Shown here in pieces: positions 1 through 8,228 of a stretch of 64,000 nucleotides of DNA (position 1 is the first letter of the stretch; each line of letters opens with the position of its first letter). Location: contig NZ_CANLTL010000002.1 in the NCBI RefSeq assembly GCF_947494015.1, positions 124,001 through 188,000 on the forward strand. Reading direction: 5' to 3'. Source of the stretch: an uncultured Cellulomonas sp. Its GTDB lineage: Bacteria; Actinomycetota; Actinomycetes; Actinomycetales; Cellulomonadaceae. The notes under the pieces were generated by a model. That model ran no database searches and was not told the origin of the DNA. It saw only the letters and a program-made list of their open reading frames with translations. The position numbers and the translations under genes were made by a program.

Positions 1-1771
1 CGAGGGCCTCCTCGGGCAGGTCGGTCTCCACATGCACCGCGTCGCCGTCCTCGGTCACCCCGAACCGGACCGGCCCGGCCACGACGACCGCGTGCTGCTC
101 GTGCTCGTACGGGGCGGCGCCGTTGGCGTAGGCGTTGTGGTGGATGTACGCGGGCTGCCGGCGGGTGTGGAAGCGGCGGTGGTCCCCCTCGCTCTCCCCG
201 AGCGTGCCCAGGTAGTCGGCGAAGGTGGCGGGGTGACCGTCGTAGCCGTGGGTGCCGTACGTCGCCTGCCCGTGCGCGGTGCTGCCCGGCTCGAACGCGA
301 GGTCGGCGTCCCCCCCGAGGAAGAGGTTGCCGATGTAGCGGTCGTCGCCGCCGTAGACGACGGCGTACCCGCTGATCTGCGTGCTGTGCGGGCGGTGGTA
401 CGGGGTGGCACGGTCGACGACCGGCTCCAGCCGCACCGCCCCGGCGACGAGGTTGTCCACGAAGGCGCCACCCTGGCTGAAGACCTCCAGCGCGACCGGT
501 GAGGCCAGGACGTTGTGGTCCACCACGTACGGGCCGTGGCTGACCTCGACGAACAGGTCACGGGTGTTGGCGTAGAGCAGGTTGCGGGTCACCCGCGTGC
601 CCTGGGTCTGCCAGTCGAGCCAGATCCCGAGCGTGCAGTCGTGGATGCGGTTGTGCACGATCTGCACGTCGATGGCCGCGTGCAGCTTGATGCCGCCGAT
701 CTCGTGCCCGTAGAACTCCCGCTTGGTCGCGATGTGGTGGATGTGGTTGTCCTCGATCGTGGAGAACACGGCCCCGAGGTGCCCGACGACGGCGTTCTGA
801 CCGCAGTCGTAGATCGTGTTGCGGCGCACGACGTGCGAGCCGATGTGCTCGCGGTCCCAGCCGATCTGCCGGGCTGCGAACACGGACTCCAGCTGGTACT
901 GGTAGCCGGGCTTGTCCCCGCGCTCGGTGGACAGGTTGTGGCCGGTGGAGGCCTCCTTGCCGAGCGAGATCGCCGAGCACCTGGCGTCGTGGATGACGTT
1001 GTCCTCGATGATCCAGCCCTTGGCCCAGTTGGGCCCGACCAGACCGGGCTGGTCCGCGGTCGGCGGCGCCCACGGGGTGGCGGCGTGCGCCATCTCGAAC
1101 CCGCGCACGGTGATGTAGTCGACGTGGTGCTCGGTCGGCATGAAGACGGACCGGCGCACGTTGATCTCGACCAGCGCCGCGTTCGGGTCCGCGTCGTGGA
1201 AGTTGGCCCAGATCGACGTCGTGGACCCGCCGACCTCGGCGTACCAGACGTAGCGGGTCTGGTCCGCGTCGGCGAACGGCTCGACCGTGCCGGTCCAGCC
1301 GTCGACGGCGTCCGCGCGCCGCGGCGGGTCGTCCACCGCCCGGCGGTCGTCGACCTCGAAGAAGCTGCGGCCGTCGAGGTAGACGTCCCCGAGGTGCCTG
1401 CGGGCGCCGGCGGCCACGGGATCGATGAGCCAGTCGCCCTGCACCTCCTCGGCGAACGGGTTGACCTCGCCGAACATGGCGTTGGGGACGACGGCGACCC
1501 ACACGGTGCCGGACTCCCGGGTCCAGCCCGTGATGCGCTCGGACCCCTTGATCACGACCCGGTCGCCCGGGACCGCCGCGTAGGTGATGCGGCGGTGGTC
1601 GCTGAGGCCGCCCCGGGCCGGCCTGACCCACTCGCGGTACTCGCCCTCGTGGACGTGCACGGTGTCGCCGGGCCGCGCCAGCGCGGCCGCCCGGTTGATG
1701 GTGCGCAGCGGCGACGTCGCCGAGCCGTCGGCCTCGTCGGATCCGGTGGTCGCGACGTGGAGGTCCGTCAT
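1..1771 (-). CDS. GH120 beta-xylosidase, right-handed parallel beta-helix (3' end beyond window)
   Basis: The frame is open from ATG 1771 to the window edge, about 590 residues against roughly 640 for the family, so only the C-terminus is missing. The N-terminus (residues 1-80, beginning MTDLHVATTGSDEADGSA) and the run HAATPWAPPTADQPGL match what I remember of the GH120 beta-xylosidase XylC of Thermoanaerobacterium. Asp386 in WLDWQ and Glu409 in FVEVSHGPY are 23 residues apart, the same spacing as the nucleophile and acid/base of XylC (Asp382/Glu405). There is no signal peptide, so it probably acts in the cytoplasm, releasing xylose from imported xylo-oligosaccharides. It is the last visible gene of the importer-GH51-GH43 operon, 57 bases after GH43. 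The fold and family are fairly secure; the assignment rests on memory of the family sequence. Confidence 0.85.
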   Translation of the reverse strand, partial: MTDLHVATTGSDEADGSATSPLRTINRAAALARPGDTVHVHEGEYREWVRPARGGLSDHRRITYAAVPGDRVVIKGSERITGWTRESGTVWVAVVPNAMFGEVNPFAEEVQGDWLIDPVAAGARRHLGDVYLDGRSFFEVDDRRAVDDPPRRADAVDGWTGTVEPFADADQTRYVWYAEVGGSTTSIWANFHDADPNAALVEINVRRSVFMPTEHHVDYITVRGFEMAHAATPWAPPTADQPGLVGPNWAKGWIIEDNVIHDARCSAISLGKEASTGHNLSTERGDKPGYQYQLESVFAARQIGWDREHIGSHVVRRNTIYDCGQNAVVGHLGAVFSTIEDNHIHHIATKREFYGHEIGGIKLHAAIDVQIVHNRIHDCTLGIWLDWQTQGTRVTRNLLYANTRDLFVEVSHGPYVVDHNVLASPVALEVFSQGGAFVDNLVAGAVRLEPVVDRATPYHRPHSTQISGYAVVYGGDDRYIGNLFLGGDADLAFEPGSTAHGQATYGTHGYDGHPATFADYLGTLGESEGDHRRFHTRRQPAYIHHNAYANGAAPYEHEQHAVVVAGPVRFGVTEDGDAVHVETDLPEEAL

Positions 1772-1828
1772 GGCGGGCAGGCCTTTCGTGAGGAGCGGAT
1801 GGAGGTCCGGGCGACCGCGCCGCGGGAT

Positions 1829-2845
1829 CTACCGGGACAGGGCGGCGTGCAGGCGCGACCACTCGTCGCCTTGCAGCGGGAGCACCCCACCGTGCTTGGT
1901 GTCGGTCGGCATGAGGAACCGGTCCGCGGGGATCGGCTCCCAGCGGCCGCCGGCCAGGTCGGTCGTCCGGAAGCCGACGTAGCCCTGCGGGCGCCGCTCG
2001 TACTGGTCCAGGAACAGGTACCACACGTCCTCGTGGTGGGCCTTGAAGAGCACAGGGCCCTCGAGCTTGCCGTACGCGTCGGCACCGATCCGCCTCGCCA
2101 CGGCGCGGTACCCGCCGGACAGCAGCGCCGGCCCCACCTCGTGGTACACCCGGTCCGAGTCGGGCCCGTGGGACTCCTGCTTGGAGACGCGGTGCACGGT
2201 CCCGTCCTGGACGAGGACCGTCGTGTCGATGACGTCCGTGCCGCGGTCGATGAGGACCTGCGGCGGACCGATCCGGCGGAAGTCCGGGGTCCAGGCCGCC
2301 AGCACCCGGCTGTAGGCCTCGCCCCGGTGCTCGGTGTCGTCCGGCCCGTACAGCGCCGAGGACCAGAACAGCAGGAACTCGCCGCGGTCGGGGTCGTACA
2401 CGGCCTCGGGCGCCCACGCCATGCCCGCCTCCGGCGGCGCGACCTCGAGCTGCCACGGGTCGGACCAGGTGACCAGGTCGGTCGACCGCCACACCACGAC
2501 GCTGCGGCTGCCGTGGCGCGTCCAGGCGTCCCACCCGGCACCGTCCCCGCCGTAGATGCGCAGGTCGGTGGCCACGATGTAGCAGGCGTCCGGGCCGCGC
2601 ACCACGTACGGGTCACGGATCCCGGTGGTGCCGAGGGCGGACCGCAGGAGCGGCTCGCCCGCGTTGAGGCGGACCCACGTGCACGGGTCGTCCCCGTCGC
2701 TGAGCGAGAAGTAGACCTGCTCCCCGTACCCGTCCGGGTCCTCGACGAAGTGCACGAGGAGGTAGCCGAACCCGTCACCCGTGGGCTCCGGGACGCTCCC
2801 CCCGGCCGGCCTCAGCGGGACACCTGCACGACGAACATGCTCCAC
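1829..2845 (-). CDS. GH43-type five-bladed beta-propeller glycosidase
   Basis: A 338-residue protein with the short repeated blades of GH43/GH32-like propellers: GIRDPYVVRGPDACYIVATD near residue 75 (probable catalytic base Asp in RDP), then WAPEAVYDPDRGEFLLFWSS and a late VWYLFLDQYERRPQGYVGF. There is no signal peptide, so it is probably an intracellular arabinofuranosidase or xylosidase working with the neighbouring GH51 and GH120 enzymes. The ATG at 2845 lies 34 bases inside the end of the GH51 gene. No good ribosome site precedes it, so translation is probably coupled to GH51; a GTG near 2762 is an alternative but would cut the first blade. The precise specificity cannot be read from sequence alone. 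Confidence 0.8.
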   Translation of the reverse strand: MEHVRRAGVPLRPAGGSVPEPTGDGFGYLLVHFVEDPDGYGEQVYFSLSDGDDPCTWVRLNAGEPLLRSALGTTGIRDPYVVRGPDACYIVATDLRIYGGDGAGWDAWTRHGSRSVVVWRSTDLVTWSDPWQLEVAPPEAGMAWAPEAVYDPDRGEFLLFWSSALYGPDDTEHRGEAYSRVLAAWTPDFRRIGPPQVLIDRGTDVIDTTVLVQDGTVHRVSKQESHGPDSDRVYHEVGPALLSGGYRAVARRIGADAYGKLEGPVLFKAHHEDVWYLFLDQYERRPQGYVGFRTTDLAGGRWEPIPADRFLMPTDTKHGGVLPLQGDEWSRLHAALSR

Positions 2846-4323
2846 GACGCCGGCGGCAGCTCGGCCTGCAGGCTCGTCCCGACGACCTCGGCGGAGCGGT
2901 GCGGCTGCGGGACGACGCGGTCGGGGTCGTCCATGGTGTTGACCGCGAACAGGTCCTCGTCCCAGACCATCACCGCGTCACCGAGCGTCACCTCACCGAA
3001 CGCACGCAGGTCGGTCGAGAAGGCGACCGGCTGGGCCGGGTCGCGGTTCACCACGAACACCGCCAGCGTGCCCTCGTCGGCGTCGTAGGTCGCGACGGAG
3101 TCCAGCAGGGACACCGCGCCGTGCTTGGTGGTGTCCAGCGTGGGCGCGTCCACCCGCAGGTCCAGCACCTGGCCCTGGGCGTGCCGGGCGGTCAGGGCGA
3201 ACGGGTGGAAGATCGACTGGCGCCACGCCGGCCCGTTCGGCTCGGCCCGGATGGAGCTGATCGTGTTGACCAGCTGCGCCTGGCAGGCGGCCGTGACCCG
3301 GTCGCTGTGCCGGAGCAGGGTGATGAGCAGCGACCCGACGACGACGGCGTCCAGCACGGTGTAGGCGTCCTCGCTCAGTCGCGGGGCCACCGTCCAGTCC
3401 TCGGGCATCCCGCTGCGCTGCAGCTCGCGCAGGTACCACACGTTCCACTCGTCGAAGGCGATGTTGATCTTCTTCGCCGAGGACAGCTTCGCGCCCACGT
3501 GGTCGGCCGTGGCGACGACCTCGCGGATGAACAGGTCCATGTTGACCGACGACGCCAGGAAGCTGGCGACGTCGTCGCCCTCGAGCTCGTAGTAGGCGTG
3601 CGCCGAGATGAGGTCGACGACGTCGTAGGTGTGCTCCAGGACGGTCGCCTCCCACGCCCCGAACGTCGGCATGGCGCGCCCCGACGAGCCGCACGCGACG
3701 AGCTCGAGGTCCTTGTCGAACTGGCGCATCGCCCGCGCGGTCTCGGCCGCCAGCCGGCCGTACTCCTCGGCCGTCTTGTGACCCAGCTGCCACGGGCCGT
3801 CCATCTCGTTGCCCAGGCACCACATCCGGATGTCGTGCGGCTCCTTCGCCCCGTGCTCGATCCGGGCGTCCGACAGCGCGGTGCCCTGCGGGTGGTTGGC
3901 GTACTCCAGCAGGTCGATCGCCTCCTGCAGCCCGCGCGTCCCGAGGTTCATCGCCATGATGGGCTCGATGTCGGCCTTCGTGGCCCACTCCATGAACTCG
4001 TTGAGCCCGAACGCGTTGGTCTCGATCGTGCGCCACGCCGGGTCCAGCCGGGTCGGGCGGTCCTCGACCGGCCCGACGCCGTCCTCCCACTTGTACCCCG
4101 AGACGAAGTTGCCGCCGGGGTACCGCACCGCCGTCACCCCCAGCTCGCGCACCAGCGCCAGCACGTCACCCCGCAGGCCCGCGTCGTCGGCGGTCGGGTG
4201 GCCCGGCTCGAAGATGCCGCCGTACACGCACCGGCCCATGTGCTCGACGAACGACCCGAACACTCGGCGGTTCACGGGTGCCACGACGAACGCCGGGTCG
4301 ATCGACAGCTTGGCCCTCTGCAT
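2812..4323 (-). CDS. GH51 alpha-L-arabinofuranosidase
   Basis: A 503-residue intracellular retaining arabinofuranosidase that cleaves terminal arabinofuranose from arabinoxylan and arabinan oligosaccharides. The (beta/alpha)8 domain begins with the typical FGSFVEHMGRCVYGGIFEPG and VRYPGGNFVSGY. Glu173 in GNEMDGPW is the acid/base and Glu292 in FDEWNVWY the nucleophile. A C-terminal beta-sandwich ends in PPASWSMFVVQ. An open frame continues upstream, but ATG 4323 is chosen because AGGAG sits just before it and family homology begins there. The gene follows the sugar-binding lipoprotein gene, separated by a perfect hairpin at 4405-4442, and overlaps the following GH43 gene. Confidence 0.95.
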   Translation of the reverse strand: MQRAKLSIDPAFVVAPVNRRVFGSFVEHMGRCVYGGIFEPGHPTADDAGLRGDVLALVRELGVTAVRYPGGNFVSGYKWEDGVGPVEDRPTRLDPAWRTIETNAFGLNEFMEWATKADIEPIMAMNLGTRGLQEAIDLLEYANHPQGTALSDARIEHGAKEPHDIRMWCLGNEMDGPWQLGHKTAEEYGRLAAETARAMRQFDKDLELVACGSSGRAMPTFGAWEATVLEHTYDVVDLISAHAYYELEGDDVASFLASSVNMDLFIREVVATADHVGAKLSSAKKINIAFDEWNVWYLRELQRSGMPEDWTVAPRLSEDAYTVLDAVVVGSLLITLLRHSDRVTAACQAQLVNTISSIRAEPNGPAWRQSIFHPFALTARHAQGQVLDLRVDAPTLDTTKHGAVSLLDSVATYDADEGTLAVFVVNRDPAQPVAFSTDLRAFGEVTLGDAVMVWDEDLFAVNTMDDPDRVVPQPHRSAEVVGTSLQAELPPASWSMFVVQVSR

Positions 4324-4404
4324 TGACTGCTCCTGGAGATGTGGTGGGACTGCTCGGTCGGCGGGGATCGCGACCGGATGACGGAGGTGGGGCGGGACGG
4401 ACAT

Positions 4405-4442
4405 GGCTCCCGGGCGCCGGCGCTGGCCGGCGCCCGGGAGCC
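4405..4442 (-). terminator. Perfect 16-bp hairpin between binding protein and GH51
   Basis: The stem arms 4405-4420 and 4427-4442 are perfectly complementary over 16 bases around a 6-base loop, with no T-run after the stem. It lies inside the operon, between the binding-protein stop (4449) and the GH51 start (4323). It probably acts as a partial terminator or an mRNA-stabilising 3' structure, giving more binding-protein message than enzyme message, as is common in maltose-type operons. The effect is inferred. Confidence 0.65.
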
Positions 4443-4448
4443 GTGGGA

Positions 4449-5792
4449 CTACTCGCCGATCTGGTTCTCCAGGTCGGCCTGTGCCTGGTCGAGAGCCTCC
4501 TGCGGCTCCACACCGTTCTCGAAGATCTCGGTCCACGTGACGGTGGTGAAGATGTTGTCGACCGCCGGCAGGTTCGGGTTGCTGAACGACTCGAAGTTGC
4601 CGATGTCGTCCTTCACCGTGTTGAGCGTGTCGAACAGGTTCGTCTCGAAGTACTGGTTGAACTTGTTGTCCGGGTTCTTGGTGACCTCCTCGTCCTCCCA
4701 CACCGCCATGTTGACGGGGTCGAAGCCGAGCACCTCCCAGACCGCGACGTTCGCCGCCGGCGACAGCTTCGCGTAGGCGAGCCACTCCGCGGCCAGCTCC
4801 TTGCTCTCGCAGGCCTCGGTCACCGCGGTGCCGGTACCACCGCCGCCGATCGTCGCGACCTCGCCACCCTCGACCACCGGGGCCGGGGCGATCGCGACCT
4901 TGCCGGCGAGGTCGGGCATGTAGTCGACGAACCGCGACGTGTACCAGGCGGGGTAGACGATCGCGGCGTAGTCACCGCGGTTGATGGCACCGAACGCCTC
5001 CTCGGAGTCGGGGCTCCCACCGGGGATGGTGGAGATCGCGCCGGCGTCGAGCATGTCCTGCTCGATCTCGAGGGCCTGGACGACCTCGGGGCTGTTCACG
5101 GCGACGTTGCCGTCCTCGTCGAAGAAGTTGCCGCCGAGCTGGGCCGTGATGAGCGGCTCGACCATGTCGACGCCCGTGCTCGCCACGCCGAACGCCTTGC
5201 CGGTCGCCTGGTTGTACGCCGTGCCGGCGGCCTGGAAGTCGTCCCACGTCTCGATGGTCGTGTAGTCGACCCCGGCCGCGTCGAGCGCCTCGGTGTTGTA
5301 GAAGGCGACGAACGCGCCGACGTGCGTCGGCAGGCCGTACTGGCCACCCGCCCGGTTGTACAGGTCCATCCGCGCCTGGACGATGTCGTCCTGGTACGGC
5401 TCGGCCGCGTCCGCCAGGTCCATCAGCGGCGTCCGGCCGTCCTCCGTGACGAAGTTGCCGAACTTGCTGACCTCGATGTCCACCACGCAGGGCAGCCCCT
5501 CGCCGGCGTTGGCGGCGAGCTGCAGCTTGTTGTGCATGTCGTCGTACGGGTACACCGTCACGTTGAGGTCGACGGGGCGGTCAGGGTTCTCCTCGTTCCA
5601 GGACTCCGCCATCTGCTCGTAGTAGTCGGCGTGCAGCTCGGCGAACACCCACATGTCCAGGGGAGTGGTGCCGCCCTCCTCCGCGGGCGCCGCCCCCTCG
5701 TCGCCGTCGCCGTCGCTGCCGCACGCGGAGAGCAGGAGCAGACTCGCGACGCCTGCCGCGGCCAGTGAGGTGAGCTTTCGAGTTCCAGCCAT
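4449..5792 (-). CDS. Sugar ABC transporter substrate-binding lipoprotein (CUT1)
   Basis: A 447-residue extracellular lipoprotein. It has a signal peptide with the lipobox LLLLSAC (lipidated Cys24), a short Gly/Asp/Glu linker, then a MalE/UgpB-type bilobed binding fold (WNEENPDRPVDLNVTVYPYD, NRGDYAAIVYPAWY). It delivers oligosaccharides to the two permeases encoded immediately upstream. ATG 5792 is preceded by AAAGG at suitable spacing. No ATP-binding subunit is encoded here, as is usual for actinobacterial CUT1 operons that share an MsiK-type ATPase. Adjacent GH51, GH43 and GH120 genes point to arabinoxylo-oligosaccharides as the likely ligand. Confidence 0.93.
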   Translation of the reverse strand: MAGTRKLTSLAAAGVASLLLLSACGSDGDGDEGAAPAEEGGTTPLDMWVFAELHADYYEQMAESWNEENPDRPVDLNVTVYPYDDMHNKLQLAANAGEGLPCVVDIEVSKFGNFVTEDGRTPLMDLADAAEPYQDDIVQARMDLYNRAGGQYGLPTHVGAFVAFYNTEALDAAGVDYTTIETWDDFQAAGTAYNQATGKAFGVASTGVDMVEPLITAQLGGNFFDEDGNVAVNSPEVVQALEIEQDMLDAGAISTIPGGSPDSEEAFGAINRGDYAAIVYPAWYTSRFVDYMPDLAGKVAIAPAPVVEGGEVATIGGGGTGTAVTEACESKELAAEWLAYAKLSPAANVAVWEVLGFDPVNMAVWEDEEVTKNPDNKFNQYFETNLFDTLNTVKDDIGNFESFSNPNLPAVDNIFTTVTWTEIFENGVEPQEALDQAQADLENQIGE

Positions 5793-5824
5793 GATGTGCC
5801 TTTCGTTGTGCGTTGCGGTGTCGG

Positions 5825-6751
5825 TCAGCCCTTGAGCGCCCCGGCCGTCATCCCGGCGACGAAGAATCGCTGGAAGAGGATGAACAGGACCAGGACGGGC
5901 AGCAGGGAGAACAGCGATCCGATGATGAGCAGCTCGTAGTTGTTCGCGTGCGGGGTGAGCAGCGTGTTCAGTCCGATCGGCAGGGTGAACTTCTCCGCGG
6001 ACCGCAGGACCAGAAGCGGCCACAGGAAGTTGTTCCAGATGATCATCCCGTTGAGGATGGCCATCGCGGCTATCGCCGGACGCGCGATGGGCAGCACGAT
6101 CTTGAAGAAGATCCCGAACTCGGTGACACCGTCCACCCGCCCGGCCTCCAGCAGCTCCTTCGGGATCCCCAGGAAGTACTGCCGGAAGAAGAAGATGGTC
6201 ACCGACGCCGCGAGGAACGGGAAGACGACGACGGAGTAGGAGTCCGCCAGCCCGAAGTCGTTCACCATCACGAAGAGCGGGAGCATCATGATCTCGAAGG
6301 GCACGGTCATGAGCAGCAGCACCGTGATGAACCAGAAGTTCTTGCCCTTGAAGTCGTACATCGCGAACCCGTAGGCCACGAACGAGCTGACCAGCAGCGT
6401 GCCGGCCACCTGCACCGCGGTCAGCACGACCGAGTTCAGGAACCACCGGAAGTACAGGCCCGAGTCGGTGAACAGCATCACGTAGTTGTCCAGCGACAGC
6501 TCGCCCAGCTCGATGTCGAGCGAGAGCCCGTTGCGGATGATCTGGTTGCCGTCCTGGAACGTGGCGATGAAGATCGCCACCAGCGGCGCCAGGACGATGA
6601 GGGTGATGAGCACCAGGAAGCCGGTCTGCACGGCGGCGAACAGCCCGCGCGGGAGCTCGTGCTTGGAGCGCACCTCGGGGCGGGGCCGCCGGGGCTGCGT
6701 CGAGGCCTGCGTCGCCGTGACGGCGGTGGTCGTGCGCATCGGCGCGCTCAT
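5825..6751 (-). CDS. Carbohydrate ABC transporter permease, MalG type
   Basis: A 308-residue inner-membrane permease. A cytoplasmic Arg/Pro-rich N-terminus (about 35 residues) leads into six predicted membrane segments, the first being FLVLITLIVLAPLVAIFIAT. The ATPase-docking EAA loop reads EAGRVDGVTEFGIFFKIVLP, and the end GMTAGALKG is typical of the MalG subfamily. The ATG at 6751 overlaps the stop of the preceding permease by 4 bases (ATGA), so the two are translationally coupled. It pairs with that subunit to form the channel for the binding protein encoded 33 bases downstream. Confidence 0.93.
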   Translation of the reverse strand: MSAPMRTTTAVTATQASTQPRRPRPEVRSKHELPRGLFAAVQTGFLVLITLIVLAPLVAIFIATFQDGNQIIRNGLSLDIELGELSLDNYVMLFTDSGLYFRWFLNSVVLTAVQVAGTLLVSSFVAYGFAMYDFKGKNFWFITVLLLMTVPFEIMMLPLFVMVNDFGLADSYSVVVFPFLAASVTIFFFRQYFLGIPKELLEAGRVDGVTEFGIFFKIVLPIARPAIAAMAILNGMIIWNNFLWPLLVLRSAEKFTLPIGLNTLLTPHANNYELLIIGSLFSLLPVLVLFILFQRFFVAGMTAGALKG

Positions 6752-7704
6752 CGGGAGTCCTCCTTCTTGAAGGTGCCGGTGAAAGCGAGGTAGGTGAGGT
6801 TGATCGCCATGATCACCACCAGCAGGACGACGCCGACGGCGGAGGCGAACCCGAGGTCGTTCTCCTCGATCCCCTGGCGGTAGAGGTAGCCCACCACGGT
6901 CAGCCCCTGGTTGTTCGGCGAGTTGTTGCCGGCGTAGAGCATGAAGCTCTCGAGGAACATCGCCAGGCCGCCGTAGATGCTGATCGTCGTGACGTAGACG
7001 AGCGTCGGCCCGAGGTTGGGCAGCGTGATCTTGAAGAACTGCTGCACCCGACCGGCGCCGTCGATCGACGCAGCCTCGTAGTAGTCCTTCGGGATGGACT
7101 GCATCCCCGCGAGGAAATAGAGGATGTTGACCCCGGTGTAGCGCCACATCGCCAGGGTGAGCAGCGCGGTCAGGCCACCGATGTCGTTGCGCAGCCAGCG
7201 GACCGGGTCCACGCCGAACAGCCCGATGGTCTGGTTGATCAGTCCGGTGCCGGTCTCGGCGAACATGAGCCGGAAGATGATGCCGGCGACCACGATGGAC
7301 GTCAGCGCCGGCACGAACATCGAGGACTTGAACACGTTCTTCACGCGCTCGCTGCCGAGCTTGGAGTTGATGATGGCCGCCAGCACCAGCGGCACCGGGA
7401 TCAGCAGCAGCAGGGTGAGCACCATGTACCGCGCGCTGTTGAAGAGCGCCTGCCAGAAGATCCGGTCGCGCCAGAGCCGCTCGTAGTTCTCCATCCCGAC
7501 GAAGGCGGACTCGCCGAACAGCACCTCCTGCGTGCTCATGACGAAGGTGCGGCCGAGCGGGACGGCCCAGAACGCGAGCAGCGTGATGACGAACGGAGCG
7601 ATGAAGAAGTACGGAGCCAGGCGCTGGGAGTACAGCACGTTCTTGACCGGGCGCCTGCCGGTCCTGCTGCTCGGCGGCGACTCGAGCCGTTGCGACACTG
7701 CCAC
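6748..7704 (-). CDS. Carbohydrate ABC transporter permease, MalF type
   Basis: A 318-residue inner-membrane permease and the first gene of the operon. After a basic cytoplasmic stretch, the first membrane segment is PYFFIAPFVITLLAFWAVPL, followed by a periplasmic loop and the transmembrane core. The EAA loop reads EAASIDGAGRVQQFFKITLP. The C-terminus TYLAFTGTFKKEDSR is family-like. Transcription probably begins in the 7705-8228 region, where a near-palindromic LacI-type operator lies at 7866-7879. The length is ordinary for the family and nothing suggests damage. Confidence 0.93.
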   Translation of the reverse strand: MAVSQRLESPPSSRTGRRPVKNVLYSQRLAPYFFIAPFVITLLAFWAVPLGRTFVMSTQEVLFGESAFVGMENYERLWRDRIFWQALFNSARYMVLTLLLLIPVPLVLAAIINSKLGSERVKNVFKSSMFVPALTSIVVAGIIFRLMFAETGTGLINQTIGLFGVDPVRWLRNDIGGLTALLTLAMWRYTGVNILYFLAGMQSIPKDYYEAASIDGAGRVQQFFKITLPNLGPTLVYVTTISIYGGLAMFLESFMLYAGNNSPNNQGLTVVGYLYRQGIEENDLGFASAVGVVLLVVIMAINLTYLAFTGTFKKEDSR

Positions 7705-7835
7705 TTCGGTTCTCCTGCTCCCTCGGCGTGTCGGCCGTCGTGCACCCTCGCTCGACGGCCGTGTCCTGCGGTGCGGTGGGCCGATCTCGCCCGCCGCGGC
7801 GTCGCCGTGCCGGCGCGGTCACGTGGCACGTCGAC

Positions 7836-7879
7836 TGTGACGTTACAAATCTGTGACCTGGCTCATTACGACGTTGTAA
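7836..7879. promoter_or_regulatory. Operator-like sites upstream of arabinoxylo-oligosaccharide ABC operon
   Basis: TTACGACGTTGTAA at 7866-7879 is a 14-base palindrome with one imperfect pair. It matches the perfect palindrome TTACGACGTCGTAA (12467-12480) upstream of the LacI gene at 11263-12414 in 13 of 14 bases. TGTGACGTTA at 7836-7845 recurs exactly at 17444-17453 in front of the SLH-GH43 gene. Such centred-CG palindromes are typical LacI-family operators. Which of the local repressors binds is inferred. Confidence 0.6.
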
Positions 7880-7967
7880 GGCCGCCAGTGTTGCTTCCGC
7901 GGTGCGGGCTGTCAAGAACCGCACGGCGTGCACCGAGCCGGCCCGGCTCAGGTCCTGCCCGGGCTCC

Positions 7968-8045
7968 GCGCAGACCCTGCGCGGACCCCGCGCGGAACCC
8001 TGCGGGACCCCTGCGCGGACCCCGCGCGGACCCCGCGCGAACCCG
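7968..8045. repeat. Tandem 11-bp GC-rich repeat, about seven copies
   Basis: Roughly seven head-to-tail copies of GCGCGGACCCC, each with zero to two changes; the third copy carries one extra base. It lies in the leader region about 185 bases before the start of the LacI gene at 8229. It is not coding in any convincing frame. Possible roles are slippage-prone spacing of a promoter or simple low-complexity drift. Confidence 0.75.
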
Positions 8046-8228
8046 GCGAGGGCCCTCCGCCGCCGCCGGTCATCGTTGTAGAGTGCGCCCTGCGCCGGCC
8101 TCGCCAGATCGGGGCGCATCCTCCGGCTCGTGGAGCCGCGGGGGCCGCCGGTGCGACGCCGGGACAAGCATGCGCCGGGGCGCCCCGCGGGGCGTCGACG
8201 GCGCGACGAAGAGCGCGGAGCAGCCGTC

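Larger units (their letters stand above)
7705..8228. other. Divergent control region (524 bp) between ABC operon and LacI gene
   Basis: No gene is supported here. The left half is AT-richer than the surroundings and holds the operator-like sites at 7836-7879. The right half holds a GC-rich tandem repeat (7968-8045). Both flanking genes are transcribed outward, so two promoters must lie here; I could not place their -35/-10 boxes with confidence. Confidence 0.6.

Noticed and set aside
515-3088. An 857-codon plus-strand open frame opposite GH120 and GH43
   Set aside because: Antisense shadow of clearly recognisable glycosidases; composition is Val/Arg/Asp-repetitive.
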